29,831 nucleotides of DNA from Paramoeba atlantica (GCA_977017575.1 CDRNVI010000097.1:1-29831), one strand, 5' to 3'; counted from the first letter of the stretch, positions 7,534-19,975 are shown. The notes: a model not told the origin generated them from the letters alone. Translations and numbers: made by a program.

Positions 7534-7967
7534 CCCTTGAGACTTCCCCTTGAGTACCGCTGTGCGTGACTCTGCCTCGTGTTATCGTTCCAAATGCCCC
7601 TTGGTGCGACATCCGTTGTGGGCGGATCATGTGCCGATGATATCGACCGTCGCATTAAGGGGAATATCTCTGCGCCAATGAGCGTATGATAAACAAGGTC
7701 CACCCGTGAGGGTGTTCATGCATATATTGGATTTGCACAAATTTTCCACGATTGCTGGCCTGATTATAGGTGTCGTTGAGATCTTTGTAGGAGGCATTGA
7801 CCGGGATTGCGGATGACCGAGAAGATTGGTTGATATATTGTGTGATGTGTTAGGATGGGTGCAGATTTAAATTGCGGTGCCGCAGATTTTCAGACGTTAA
7901 TGAACATGCCATCCTGCCTATTTATCGGTGGAGTCCGATTTTGCGAGTCAGACTGCCTGGTGACAGA

Positions 7968-8088
7968 GTTATTGTAACGCAAATAAGCCCCAGTTCCCTT
8001 CTCGGGAACCGGGGCCTTCAAGCGAACTTAGAGTTCGAAGCTTCTCATACCAACAAGGTACAGAAACTGTATCTTTATCGTTAAAGTT
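7968..8088 (-). ncRNA. Spliced leader RNA gene, copy 4
   Basis: Exon 8088 to 8051; standard form. Confidence 0.92.
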
Positions 8089-8180
8089 AACAAGGGCTTT
8101 ACCAACCACCAGAGCTCATTGTTCGCTTTTGTCAAACTGATGAACTTGTTGTTCCACGAGTCTTAGCCCAAAATGCAACC

Positions 8181-8345
8181 TGGAAACTTGTCTAGTGGCA
8201 GGGCGTGCTTTTCTGAGACTGACGAACCAAACTCCTGGTTCGATTCCCGCCCCGTCAATTTTCGCAACACGTGGCAAACTGTAGCCATGTGCTGAATGTC
8301 AAAACACTTGCACGGAGGTTCGATCCTCAGCCCGTGTGACCTTTT
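8181..8345 (+). pseudogene. Two tandem tRNA-like modules, copy 4
   Basis: Same as copy 2. Confidence 0.4.
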
Positions 8346-8477
8346 CGAATGATAAAAACCCCGGAAGCCACTGCGCTAGCGTAAACATGGTGAGTAGCGC
8401 CTCTGTGGGACACTCAGGATGAGGCAGATTGTCGTGGAAAATATTTCTTTCATAGTGGGGATTTCACAAGTTACGCC

Positions 8478-8595
8478 GGGTACGACCATACTACGGTGAA
8501 AACACCACATCCCGTTCGCTTTGTGAAGTTAAGCACCGTCAGGCTCAGTTAGTACTGAGGTGAGCGATCGCTCGGGAACCCTGAGTGTTGTACTC
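8478..8595 (+). rRNA. 5S ribosomal RNA, copy 4
   Basis: Standard 118-nt form followed by T5. Confidence 0.96.
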
Positions 8596-9204
8596 TTTTT
8601 AAATGCAAGAGGAATCAGGTGGTGAGGTTTCGACGACCTTTCACGACGTTTCACGAGATTTTCTTCAATGTCGTCTTTGCCTCTCTCACCTCAAGGGCCT
8701 AGTTGCGTTTCGAATCGGCATTGAGTCCTCGGGACGCTGTGATTTTTACGTACGGCTTTATAATACAGGGCGCATAGATGCCTTTGTATGTATGAATGTA
8801 TGTAAAACAGGCGGTTACCCTTGTTCAATGATGTCGCCTCCCCTGAGAAAGCAGGGAAACTTGGAGGAAAGTGCCTGGTCGCTGAACGGTCGATACTCTG
8901 TGGAGTATCGATATGGCATAGGTGCCTTTACATCCCCATACTCCCCGTCAGGAAGTGCGGTGCCACGCTACTGGAGCAGGTGGTGGGATGGATGTAACGT
9001 CTGCAAACCAAGGAAGCGGAATCCTCTGGCATCGAGAGGTGTCACCTTGCTGCTGCGGTGTATCGAACAGATAGCCTAACACACGTAAGCTCCCATCTAA
9101 GGAAGATTTCCGTTTACTGATCGACCCACAACGCATTCGGAGGTTTTCCCCCGCAGACAAAGGTGTGGTCAGAAGCGTTCCGCGTATTCGAAGCCGGGGC
9201 ACCC

Positions 9205-9413
9205 GCACCCTTATATCTGTCATAGAAACTCGCACCCTTATCTGTCATAATGCACCCTTATCTGTCATACTGCACCCTTATCTGTCATACTGCACCCTTA
9301 TCTGTCATACTGCACCCTTATCTGTCATAATGCACCCTTATCTGTCATACTGCACCCTTATCTGTCATATAAGCCGCACCCTTATCTGTCATACTGCACC
9401 CTTATCTGTCATA
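9205..9413. repeat. 20-bp minisatellite, ten monomers, copy 4
   Basis: Same as copy 2. Confidence 0.95.
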
Positions 9414-9725
9414 ATACATTTTTTGTTAATTTTCTGTGAATGACGGTGGAAGGTAGAGTCAGCACACGCATCGACTCAACTCATCGGTCGCATATCGCAT
9501 TGTTATATCTCTGTCATTCTTTTTCGCGTCTACAGCTCCGGTTTTTTCTCTCTTTATGATATCTAGACCTTGTCGTATCTGGGATTTCCGTGGTTTGTCT
9601 CGGTGTCGCCCAATACAACTGAGCATCACCTAGGGCTTCGCAAATTGCTTCCCACGAACTCAGCGTCACACTTTGACGTGACTCAATGGCCCGGCCGGCC
9701 CCTCCGTGCGTTCGGCCTCTCATTT

Positions 9726-9815
9726 CCCCCAAAACAACTACCACCTTCCCCACATTTATCAGGGGTCGCTTGCGCGACCCCCGCTAAATAGGGGGGGAAG
9801 GTGGTAGTTGTGGGG
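9726..9815. repeat. Foldback core hairpin, copy 4
   Basis: Same as copy 2, with the older left-arm base. Confidence 0.8.
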
Positions 9816-9887
9816 TATGGAGGCTTCTCGCAACTCCGGGGCCTCACCGGGACCACAATTGAGGCTACCTATTTTTTACGTTCCGTA

Positions 9888-9892
<5 letters not shown>

Positions 9893-9948
<56 letters not shown>
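9893..9948. repeat. (CT)28 microsatellite, copy 4
   Basis: Uninterrupted. Confidence 0.98.
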
Positions 9949-9951
<3 letters not shown>

Positions 9952-10062
9952 GCACCGGGAAGAGTCTTACTGTTACATGCCCGTTGCCGGCCGGCAGTAA
10001 GGGCGAAACTGCCCCTCTTTCTTCGGTGAAGCAGGGGACGCGCTTCCCATTACCCCTCCCCG

Positions 10063-10087
10063 GCTCACTCTTTGAGTGAGCTTTTTT
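10063..10087 (+). terminator. Perfect hairpin followed by T6, copy 4
   Basis: Identical to the element at 2389-2413. Confidence 0.45.
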
Positions 10088-10521
10088 CCCTTGAGACTTC
10101 CCCTTGAGTACCGCTGTGCGTGACTCTGCCTCGTGTTATCGTTCCAAATGCCCCTTGGTGCGACATCCGTTGTGGGCGGATCATGTGCCGATGATATCGA
10201 CCGTCGCATTAAGGGGAATATCTCTGCGCCAATGAGCGTATGATAAACAAGGTCCACCCGTGAGGGTGTTCATGCATATATTGGATTTGCACAAATTTTC
10301 CACGATTGCTGGCCTGATTATAGGTGTCGTTGAGATCTTTGTAGGAGGCATTGACCGGGATTGCGGATGACCGAGAAGATTGGTTGATATATTGTGTGAT
10401 GTGTTAGGATGGGTGCAGATTTAAATTGCGGTGCCGCAGATTTTCAGACGTTAATGAACATGCCATCCTGCCTATTTATCGGTGGAGTCCGATTTTGCGA
10501 GTCAGACTGCCTGGTGACAGA

Positions 10522-10642
10522 GTTATTGTAACGCAAATAAGCCCCAGTTCCCTTCTCGGGAACCGGGGCCTTCAAGCGAACTTAGAGTTCGAAGCTTCTC
10601 ATACCAACAAGGTACAGAAACTGTATCTTTATCGTTAAAGTT
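10522..10642 (-). ncRNA. Spliced leader RNA gene, copy 5
   Basis: Exon 10642 to 10605; standard form. Confidence 0.92.
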
Positions 10643-10734
10643 AACAAGGGCTTTACCAACCACCAGAGCTCATTGTTCGCTTTTGTCAAACTGATGAACT
10701 TGTTGTTCCACGAGTCTTAGCCCAAAATGCAACC

Positions 10735-10899
10735 TGGAAACTTGTCTAGTGGCAGGGCGTGCTTTTCTGAGACTGACGAACCAAACTCCTGGTTCGATTC
10801 CCGCCCCGTCAATTTTCGCAACACGTGGCAAACTGTAGCCATGTGCTGAATGTCAAAACACTTGCACGGAGGTTCGATCCTCAGCCCGTGTGACCTTTT
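10735..10899 (+). pseudogene. Two tandem tRNA-like modules, copy 5
   Basis: Same as copy 2. Confidence 0.4.
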
Positions 10900-11031
10900 C
10901 GAATGATAAAAACCCCGGAAGCCACTGCGCTAGCGTAAACATGGTGAGTAGCGCCTCTGTGGGACACTCAGGATGAGGCAGATTGTCGTGGAAAATATTT
11001 CTTTCATAGTGGGGATTTCACAAGTTACGCC

Positions 11032-11149
11032 GGGTACGACCATACTACGGTGAAAACACCACATCCCGTTCGCTTTGTGAAGTTAAGCACCGTCAGGCTC
11101 AGTTAGTACTGAGGTGAGCGATCGCTCGGGAACCCTGAGTGTTGTACTC
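11032..11149 (+). rRNA. 5S ribosomal RNA, copy 5
   Basis: Standard 118-nt form followed by T5. Confidence 0.96.
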
Positions 11150-11758
11150 TTTTTAAATGCAAGAGGAATCAGGTGGTGAGGTTTCGACGACCTTTCACGA
11201 CGTTTCACGAGATTTTCTTCAATGTCGTCTTTGCCTCTCTCACCTCAAGGGCCTAGTTGCGTTTCGAATCGGCATTGAGTCCTCGGGACGCTGTGATTTT
11301 TACGTACGGCTTTATAATACAGGGCGCATAGATGCCTTTGTATGTATGAATGTATGTAAAACAGGCGGTTACCCTTGTTCAATGATGTCGCCTCCCCTGA
11401 GAAAGCAGGGAAACTTGGAGGAAAGTGCCTGGTCGCTGAACGGTCGATACTCTGTGGAGTATCGATATGGCATAGGTGCCTTTACATCCCCATACTCCCC
11501 GTCAGGAAGTGCGGTGCCACGCTACTGGAGCAGGTGGTGGGATGGATGTAACGTCTGCAAACCAAGGAAGCGGAATCCTCTGGCATCGAGAGGTGTCACC
11601 TTGCTGCTGCGGTGTATCGAACAGATAGCCTAACACACGTAAGCTCCCATCTAAGGAAGATTTCCGTTTACTGATCGACCCACAACGCATTCGGAGGTTT
11701 TCCCCCGCAGACAAAGGTGTGGTCAGAAGCGTTCCGCGTATTCGAAGCCGGGGCACCC

Positions 11759-11967
11759 GCACCCTTATATCTGTCATAGAAACTCGCACCCTTATCTGTC
11801 ATAATGCACCCTTATCTGTCATACTGCACCCTTATCTGTCATACTGCACCCTTATCTGTCATACTGCACCCTTATCTGTCATAATGCACCCTTATCTGTC
11901 ATACTGCACCCTTATCTGTCATATAAGCCGCACCCTTATCTGTCATACTGCACCCTTATCTGTCATA
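11759..11967. repeat. 20-bp minisatellite, ten monomers, copy 5
   Basis: Same as copy 2. Confidence 0.95.
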
Positions 11968-12279
11968 ATACATTTTTTGTTAATTTTCTGTGAATGACGG
12001 TGGAAGGTAGAGTCAGCACACGCATCGACTCAACTCATCGGTCGCATATCGCATTGTTATATCTCTGTCATTCTTTTTCGCGTCTACAGCTCCGGTTTTT
12101 TCTCTCTTTATGATATCTAGACCTTGTCGTATCTGGGATTTCCGTGGTTTGTCTCGGTGTCGCCCAATACAACTGAGCATCACCTAGGGCTTCGCAAATT
12201 GCTTCCCACGAACTCAGCGTCACACTTTGACGTGACTCAATGGCCCGGCCGGCCCCTCCGTGCGTTCGGCCTCTCATTT

Positions 12280-12369
12280 CCCCCAAAACAACTACCACCT
12301 TCCCCCCATTTATCAGGGGTCGCTTGCGCGACCCCCGCTAAATAGGGGGGGAAGGTGGTAGTTGTGGGG
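12280..12369. repeat. Foldback core hairpin, copy 5
   Basis: The first copy whose left arm has a run of six C before ATTT. The change improves pairing with the G-run in the right arm. Confidence 0.8.
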
Positions 12370-12441
12370 TATGGAGGCTTCTCGCAACTCCGGGGCCTCA
12401 CCGGGACCACAATTGAGGCTACCTATTTTTTACGTTCCGTA

Positions 12442-12446
<5 letters not shown>

Positions 12447-12510
<64 letters not shown>
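12447..12510. repeat. (CT)32 microsatellite, copy 5
   Basis: Uninterrupted. Confidence 0.98.
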
Positions 12511-12513
<3 letters not shown>

Positions 12514-12624
12514 GCACCGGGAAGAGTCTTACTGTTACATGCCCGTTGCCGGCCGGCAGTAAGGGCGAAACTGCCCCTCTTTCTTCGGTGAAGCAGGGGA
12601 CGCGCTTCCCATTACCCCTCCCCG

Positions 12625-12649
12625 GCTCACTCTTTGAGTGAGCTTTTTT
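12625..12649 (+). terminator. Perfect hairpin followed by T6, copy 5
   Basis: Identical to the element at 2389-2413. Confidence 0.45.
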
Positions 12650-13083
12650 CCCTTGAGACTTCCCCTTGAGTACCGCTGTGCGTGACTCTGCCTCGTGTTA
12701 TCGTTCCAAATGCCCCTTGGTGCGACATCCGTTGTGGGCGGATCATGTGCCGATGATATCGACCGTCGCATTAAGGGGAATATCTCTGCGCCAATGAGCG
12801 TATGATAAACAAGGTCCACCCGTGAGGGTGTTCATGCATATATTGGATTTGCACAAATTTTCCACGATTGCTGGCCTGATTATAGGTGTCGTTGAGATCT
12901 TTGTAGGAGGCATTGACCGGGATTGCGGATGACCGAGAAGATTGGTTGATATATTGTGTGATGTGTTAGGATGGGTGCAGATTTAAATTGCGGTGCCGCA
13001 GATTTTCAGACGTTAATGAACATGCCATCCTGCCTATTTATCGGTGGAGTCCGATTTTGCGAGTCAGACTGCCTGGTGACAGA

Positions 13084-13204
13084 GTTATTGTAACGCAAAT
13101 AAGCCCCAGTTCCCTTCTCGGGAACCGGGGCCTTCAAGCGAACTTAGAGTTCGAAGCTTCTCATACCAACAAGGTACAGAAACTGTATCTTTATCGTTAA
13201 AGTT
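13084..13204 (-). ncRNA. Spliced leader RNA gene, copy 6
   Basis: Exon 13204 to 13167; standard form. Confidence 0.92.
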
Positions 13205-13296
13205 AACAAGGGCTTTACCAACCACCAGAGCTCATTGTTCGCTTTTGTCAAACTGATGAACTTGTTGTTCCACGAGTCTTAGCCCAAAATGCAACC

Positions 13297-13461
13297 TGGA
13301 AACTTGTCTAGTGGCAGGGCGTGCTTTTCTGAGACTGACGAACCAAACTCCTGGTTCGATTCCCGCCCCGTCAATTTTCGCAACACGTGGCAAACTGTAG
13401 CCATGTGCTGAATGTCAAAACACTTGCACGGAGGTTCGATCCTCAGCCCGTGTGACCTTTT
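13297..13461 (+). pseudogene. Two tandem tRNA-like modules, copy 6
   Basis: Same as copy 2. Confidence 0.4.
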
Positions 13462-13593
13462 CGAATGATAAAAACCCCGGAAGCCACTGCGCTAGCGTAA
13501 ACATGGTGAGTAGCGCCTCTGTGGGACACTCAGGATGAGGCAGATTGTCGTGGAAAATATTTCTTTCATAGTGGGGATTTCACAAGTTACGCC

Positions 13594-13711
13594 GGGTACG
13601 ACCATACTACGGTGAAAACACCACATCCCGTTCGCTTTGTGAAGTTAAGCACCGTCAGACTCAGTTAGTACTGAGGTGAGCGATCGCTCGGGAACCCTGA
13701 GTGTTGTACTC
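13594..13711 (+). rRNA. 5S ribosomal RNA, copy 6 (variant G66A)
   Basis: The only 5S copy in the window with a different sequence: A at 13659 (5S position 66) instead of G. The base lies at the foot of helix V opposite a T, so a G-U wobble becomes an A-U pair. The fold is kept and the gene could still work. T5 follows. Confidence 0.95.
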
Positions 13712-14320
13712 TTTTTAAATGCAAGAGGAATCAGGTGGTGAGGTTTCGACGACCTTTCACGACGTTTCACGAGATTTTCTTCAATGTCGTCTTTGCCTCT
13801 CTCACCTCAAGGGCCTAGTTGCGTTTCGAATCGGCATTGAGTCCTCGGGACGCTGTGATTTTTACGTACGGCTTTATAATACAGGGCGCATAGATGCCTT
13901 TGTATGTATGAATGTATGTAAAACAGGCGGTTACCCTTGTTCAATGATGTCGCCTCCCCTGAGAAAGCAGGGAAACTTGGAGGAAAGTGCCTGGTCGCTG
14001 AACGGTCGATACTCTGTGGAGTATCGATATGGCATAGGTGCCTTTACATCCCCATACTCCCCGTCAGGAAGTGCGGTGCCACGCTACTGGAGCAGGTGGT
14101 GGGATGGATGTAACGTCTGCAAACCAAGGAAGCGGAATCCTCTGGCATCGAGAGGTGTCACCTCGCTGCTGCGGTGTATCGAACAGATAGCCTAACACAC
14201 GTAAGCTCCCATCTAAGGAAGATTTCCGTTTACTGATCGACCCACAACGCATTCGGAGGTTTTCCCCCGCAGACAAAGGTGTGGTCAGAAGCGTTCCGCG
14301 TATTCGAAGCCGGGGCACCC

Positions 14321-14529
14321 GCACCCTTATATCTGTCATAGAAACTCGCACCCTTATCTGTCATAATGCACCCTTATCTGTCATACTGCACCCTTATCTG
14401 TCATACTGCACCCTTATCTGTCATACTGCACCCTTATCTGTCATAATGCACCCTTATCTGTCATACTGCACCCTTATCTGTCATATAAGCCGCACCCTTA
14501 TCTGTCATACTGCACCCTTATCTGTCATA
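14321..14529. repeat. 20-bp minisatellite, ten monomers, copy 6
   Basis: Same as copy 2. Confidence 0.95.
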
Positions 14530-14841
14530 ATACATTTTTTGTTAATTTTCTGTGAATGACGGTGGAAGGTAGAGTCAGCACACGCATCGACTCAACTCAT
14601 CGGTCGCATATCGCATTGTTATATCTCTGTCATTCTTTTTCGCGTCTACAGCTCCGGTTTTTTCTCTCTTTATGATATCTAGACCTTGTCGTATCTGGGA
14701 TTTCCGTGGTTTGTCTCGGTGTCGCCCAATACAACTGAGCATCACCTAGGGCTTCGCAAATTGCTTCCCACGAACTCAGCGTCACACTTTGACGTGACTC
14801 AATGGCCCGGCCGGCCCTTCCGTGCGTTCGGCCTCTCATTT

Positions 14842-14931
14842 CCCCCAAAACAACTACCACCTTCCCCCCATTTATCAGGGGTCGCTTGCGCGACCCCCGC
14901 TAAATAGGGGGGGAAGGTGGTAGTTGTGGGG
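14842..14931. repeat. Foldback core hairpin, copy 6
   Basis: Six-C left arm; the outer left arm has T at 14818, shared with unit 8 only. Confidence 0.8.
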
Positions 14932-15003
14932 TATGGAGGCTTCTCGCAACTCCGGGGCCTCACCGGGACCACAATTGAGGCTACCTATTTTTTACGTTCC
15001 GTA

Positions 15004-15103
<100 letters not shown>

Positions 15104-15214
15104 GCACCGGGAAGAGTTTTACTGTTACATGCCCGTTGCCGGCCGGCAGTAAGGGCGAAACTGCCCCTCTTTCTTCGGTGAAGCAGGGGACGCGCTTCCC
15201 ATTACCCCTCCCCG

Positions 15215-15239
15215 GCTCACTCTTTGAGTGAGCTTTTTT
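15215..15239 (+). terminator. Perfect hairpin followed by T6, copy 6
   Basis: Identical to the element at 2389-2413. Confidence 0.45.
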
Positions 15240-15673
15240 CCCTTGAGACTTCCCCTTGAGTACCGCTGTGCGTGACTCTGCCTCGTGTTATCGTTCCAAA
15301 TGCCCCTTGGTGCGACATCCGTTGTGGGCGGATCATGTGCCGATGATATCGACCGTCGCATTAAGGGGAATATCTCTGCGCCAATGAGCGTATGATAAAC
15401 AAGGTCCACCCGTGAGGGTGTTCATGCATATATTGGATTTGCACAAATTTTCCACGATTGCTGGCCTGATTATAGGTGTCGTTGAGATCTTTGTAGGAGG
15501 CATTGACCGGGATTGCGGATGACCGAGAAGATTGGTTGATATATTGTGTGATGTGTTAGGATGGGTGCAGATTTAAATTGCGGTGCCGCAGATTTTCAGA
15601 CGTTAATGAACATGCCATCCTGCCTATTTATCGGTGGAGTCCGATTTTGCGAGTCAGACTGCCTGGTGACAGA

Positions 15674-15794
15674 GTTATTGTAGCGCAAATAAGCCCCAGT
15701 TCCCTTCTCGGGAACCGGGGCCTTCAAGCGAACTTAGAGTTCGAAGCTTCTCATACCAACAAGGTACAGAAACTGTATCTTTATCGTTAAAGTT
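15674..15794 (-). ncRNA. Spliced leader RNA gene, copy 7
   Basis: Exon 15794 to 15757. It has G at 15683, as in unit 1, which turns the terminal hairpin arm GTTA into GCTA and loses one pair. The exon and the main intron stem are unchanged. Confidence 0.9.
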
Positions 15795-15886
15795 AACAAG
15801 GGCTTTACCAACCACCAGAGCTCATTGTTCGCTTTTGTCAAACTGATGAACTTGTTGTTCCACGAGTCTTAGCCCAAAATGCAACC

Positions 15887-16051
15887 TGGAAACTTGTCTA
15901 GTGGCAGGGCGTGCTTTTCTGAGACTGACGAACCAAACTCCTGGTTCGATTCCCGCCCCGTCAATTTTCGCAACACGTGGCAAACTGTAGCCATGTGCTG
16001 AATGTCAAAACACTTGCACGGAGGTTCGATCCTCAGCCCGTGTGACCTTTT
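15887..16051 (+). pseudogene. Two tandem tRNA-like modules, copy 7
   Basis: Same as copy 2. Confidence 0.4.
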
Positions 16052-16183
16052 CGAATGATAAAAACCCCGGAAGCCACTGCGCTAGCGTAAACATGGTGAG
16101 TAGCGCCTCTGTGGGACACTCAGGATGAGGCAGATTGTCGTGGAAAATATTTCTTTCATAGTGGGGATTTCACAAGTTACGCC

Positions 16184-16301
16184 GGGTACGACCATACTAC
16201 GGTGAAAACACCACATCCCGTTCGCTTTGTGAAGTTAAGCACCGTCAGGCTCAGTTAGTACTGAGGTGAGCGATCGCTCGGGAACCCTGAGTGTTGTACT
16301 C
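16184..16301 (+). rRNA. 5S ribosomal RNA, copy 7
   Basis: Standard 118-nt form followed by T5. Confidence 0.96.
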
Positions 16302-16910
16302 TTTTTAAATGCAAGAGGAATCAGGTGGTGAGGTTTCGACGACCTTTCACGACGTTTCACGAGATTTTCTTCAATGTCGTCTTTGCCTCTCTCACCTCAA
16401 GGGCCTAGTTGCGTTTCGAATCGGCATTGAGTCCTCGGGACGCTGTGATTTTTACGTACGGCTTTATAATACAGGGCGCATAGATGCCTTTGTATGTATG
16501 AATGTATGTAAAACAGGCGGTTACCCTTGTTCAATGATGTCGCCTCCCCTGAGAAAGCAGGGAAACTTGGAGGAAAGTGCCTGGTCGCTGAACGGTCGAT
16601 ACTCTGTGGAGTATCGATATGGCATAGGTGCCTTTACATCCCCATACTCCCCGTCAGGAAGTGCGGTGCCACGCTACTGGAGCAGGTGGTGGGATGGATG
16701 TAACGTCTGCAAACCAAGGAAGCGGAATCCTCTGGCATCGAGAGGTGTCACCTTGCTGCTGCGGTGTATCGAACAGATAGCCTAACACACGTAAGCTCCC
16801 ATCTAAGGAAGATTTCCGTTTACTGATCGACCCACAACGCATTCGGAGGTTTTCCCCCGCAGACAAAGGTGTGGTCAGAAGCGTTCCGCGTATTCGAAGC
16901 CGGGGCACCC

Positions 16911-17119
16911 GCACCCTTATATCTGTCATAGAAACTCGCACCCTTATCTGTCATAATGCACCCTTATCTGTCATACTGCACCCTTATCTGTCATACTGCA
17001 CCCTTATCTGTCATACTGCACCCTTATCTGTCATAATGCACCCTTATCTGTCATACTGCACCCTTATCTGTCATATAAGCCGCACCCTTATCTGTCATAC
17101 TGCACCCTTATCTGTCATA
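16911..17119. repeat. 20-bp minisatellite, ten monomers, copy 7
   Basis: Last copy with the TTATATCT first monomer. Confidence 0.95.
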
Positions 17120-17431
17120 ATACATTTTTTGTTAATTTTCTGTGAATGACGGTGGAAGGTAGAGTCAGCACACGCATCGACTCAACTCATCGGTCGCATA
17201 TCGCATTGTTATATCTCTGTCATTCTTTTTCGCGTCTACAGCTCCGGTTTTTTCTCTCTTTATGATATCTAGACCTTGTCGTATCTGGGATTTCCGTGGT
17301 TTGTCTCGGTGTCGCCCAATACAACTGAGCATCACCTAGGGCTTCGCAAATTGCTTCCCACGAACTCAGCGTCACACTTTGACGTGACTCAATGGCCCGG
17401 CCGGCCCCTCCGTGCGTTCGGCCTCTCATTT

Positions 17432-17521
17432 CCCCCAAAACAACTACCACCTTCCCCCCATTTATCAGGGGTCGCTTGCGCGACCCCCGCTAAATAGGGG
17501 GGGAAGGTGGTAGTTGTGGGG
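17432..17521. repeat. Foldback core hairpin, copy 7
   Basis: Six-C left arm, without the outer-arm T of units 6 and 8. Confidence 0.8.
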
Positions 17522-17593
17522 TATGGAGGCTTCTCGCAACTCCGGGGCCTCACCGGGACCACAATTGAGGCTACCTATTTTTTACGTTCCGTA

Positions 17594-17598
<5 letters not shown>

Positions 17599-17650
<52 letters not shown>
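17599..17650. repeat. (CT)26 microsatellite, copy 7
   Basis: Uninterrupted; shortest pure tract. Confidence 0.98.
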
Positions 17651-17653
<3 letters not shown>

Positions 17654-17764
17654 GCACCGGGAAGAGTCTTACTGTTACATGCCCGTTGCCGGCCGGCAGT
17701 AAGGGCGAAACTGCCCCTCTTTCTTCGGTGAAGCAGGGGACGCGCTTCCCATTACCCCTCCCCG

Positions 17765-17789
17765 GCTCACTCTTTGAGTGAGCTTTTTT
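17765..17789 (+). terminator. Perfect hairpin followed by T6, copy 7
   Basis: Identical to the element at 2389-2413. Confidence 0.45.
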
Positions 17790-18223
17790 CCCTTGAGACT
17801 TCCCCTTGAGTACCGCTGTGCGTGACTCTGCCTCGTGTTATCGTTCCAAATGCCCCTTGGTGCGACATCCGTTGTGGGCGGATCATGTGCCGATGATATC
17901 GACCGTCGCATTAAGGGGAATATCTCTGCGCCAATGAGCGTATGATAAACAAGGTCCACCCGTGAGGGTGTTCATGCATATATTGGATTTGCACAAATTT
18001 TCCACGATTGCTGGCCTGATTATAGGTGTCGTTGAGATCTTTGTAGGAGGCATTGACCGGGATTGCGGATGACCGAGAAGATTGGTTGATATATTGTGTG
18101 ATGTGTTAGGATGGGTGCAGATTTAAATTGCGGTGCCGCAGATTTTCAGACGTTAATGAACATGCCATCCTGCCTATTTATCGGTGGAGTCCGATTTTGC
18201 GAGTCAGACTGCCTGGTGACAGA

Positions 18224-18344
18224 GTTATTGTAACGCAAATAAGCCCCAGTTCCCTTCTCGGGAACCGGGGCCTTCAAGCGAACTTAGAGTTCGAAGCTTC
18301 TCATACCAACAAGGTACAGAAACTGTATCTTTATCGTTAAAGTT
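18224..18344 (-). ncRNA. Spliced leader RNA gene, copy 8
   Basis: Exon 18344 to 18307; standard form. Confidence 0.92.
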
Positions 18345-18436
18345 AACAAGGGCTTTACCAACCACCAGAGCTCATTGTTCGCTTTTGTCAAACTGATGAA
18401 CTTGTTGTTCCACGAGTCTTAGCCCAAAATGCAACC

Positions 18437-18601
18437 TGGAAACTTGTCTAGTGGCAGGGCGTGCTTTTCTGAGACTGACGAACCAAACTCCTGGTTCGAT
18501 TCCCGCCCCGTCAATTTTCGCAACACGTGGCAAACTGTAGCCATGTGCTGAATGTCAAAACACTTGCACGGAGGTTCGATCCTCAGCCCGTGTGACCTTT
18601 T
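18437..18601 (+). pseudogene. Two tandem tRNA-like modules, copy 8
   Basis: Same as copy 2. Confidence 0.4.
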
Positions 18602-18733
18602 CGAATGATAAAAACCCCGGAAGCCACTGCGCTAGCGTAAACATGGTGAGTAGCGCCTCTGTGGGACACTCAGGATGAGGCAGATTGTCGTGGAAAATAT
18701 TTCTTTCATAGTGGGGATTTCACAAGTTACGCC

Positions 18734-18851
18734 GGGTACGACCATACTACGGTGAAAACACCACATCCCGTTCGCTTTGTGAAGTTAAGCACCGTCAGGC
18801 TCAGTTAGTACTGAGGTGAGCGATCGCTCGGGAACCCTGAGTGTTGTACTC
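18734..18851 (+). rRNA. 5S ribosomal RNA, copy 8
   Basis: Standard 118-nt form followed by T5. Confidence 0.96.
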
Positions 18852-19460
18852 TTTTTAAATGCAAGAGGAATCAGGTGGTGAGGTTTCGACGACCTTTCAC
18901 GACGTTTCACGAGATTTTCTTCAATGTCGTCTTTGCCTCTCTCACCTCAAGGGCCTAGTTGCGTTTCGAATCGGCATTGAGTCCTCGGGACGCTGTGATT
19001 TTTACGTACGGCTTTATAATACAGGGCGCATAGATGCCTTTGTATGTATGAATGTATGTAAAACAGGCGGTTACCCTTGTTCAATGATGTCGCCTCCCCT
19101 GAGAAAGCAGGGAAACTTGGAGGAAAGTGCCTGGTCGCTGAACGGTCGATACTCTGTGGAGTATCGATATGGCATAGGTGCCTTTACATCCCCATACTCC
19201 CCGTCAGGAAGTGCGGTGCCACGCTACTGGAGCAGGTGGTGGGATGGATGTAACGTCTGCAAACCAAGGAAGCGGAATCCTCTGGCATCGAGAGGTGTCA
19301 CCTTGCTGCTGCGGTGTATCGAACAGATAGCCTAACACACGTAAGCTCCCATCTAAGGAAGATTTCCGTTTACTGATCGACCCACAACGCATTCGGAGGT
19401 TTTCCCCCGCAGACAAAGGTGTGGTCAGAAGCGTTCCGCGTATTCGAAGCCGGGGCACCC

Positions 19461-19663
19461 GCACCCTTATCTGTCATAGAAACTCGCACCCTTATCTGTC
19501 ATAATGCACCCTTATCTGTCATACTGCACCCTTATCTGTCATACTGCACCCTTATCTGTCATACTGCACCCTTATCTGTCATAATGCACCCTTATCTGTC
19601 ATACTGCACCCTTATCTGTCATATAGCACCCTTATCTGTCATACTGCACCCTTATCTGTCATA
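19461..19663. repeat. 20-bp minisatellite, ten monomers, copy 8
   Basis: Shortest version: the first monomer lacks the extra AT, and the irregular junction near 19621 is reduced to ATATAGCACCC. The monomer count is still ten. Confidence 0.95.
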
Positions 19664-19975
19664 ATACATTTTTTGTTAATTTTCTGTGAATGACGGTGGA
19701 AGGTAGAGTCAGCACACGCATCGACTCAACTCATCGGTCGCATATCGCATTGTTATATCTCTGTCATTCTTTTTCGCGTCTACAGCTCCGGTTTTTTCTC
19801 TCTTTATGATATCTAGACCTTGTCGTATCTGGGATTTCCGTGGTTTGTCTCGGTGTCGCCCAATACAACTGAGCATCACCTAGGGCTTCGCAAATTGCTT
19901 CCCACGAACTCAGCGTCACACTTTGACGTGACTCAATGGCCCGGCCGGCCCTTCCGTGCGTTCGGCCTCTCATTT

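Larger units (their letters stand above)
5139..7700. repeat. 5S/SL RNA tandem repeat, unit 3 (2562 bp)
   Basis: The left part, with SL RNA and 5S, is normal. From about 6112 to 7192 there are roughly ten single-base gains or losses, mostly in homopolymers, found in no other unit. Its CT tract is (CT)33. Confidence 0.97.
7701..10254. repeat. 5S/SL RNA tandem repeat, unit 4 (2554 bp)
   Basis: Matches unit 2 apart from the CT tract, which is (CT)28. It is the last unit with CCCCACATTT in the left arm of the foldback; units 5 to 11 read CCCCCCATTT there. Confidence 0.98.
10255..12816. repeat. 5S/SL RNA tandem repeat, unit 5 (2562 bp)
   Basis: First unit with the A-to-C change in the foldback left arm that all later complete units keep. 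Its CT tract is (CT)32. Confidence 0.98.
15407..17956. repeat. 5S/SL RNA tandem repeat, unit 7 (2550 bp)
   Basis: Shares G at 15683 in the SL RNA gene only with unit 1, and lacks the T that flanking units 6 and 8 share in the foldback outer arm. This suggests a non-adjacent exchange or conversion. Its CT tract is (CT)26, the shortest pure one. Confidence 0.98.
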
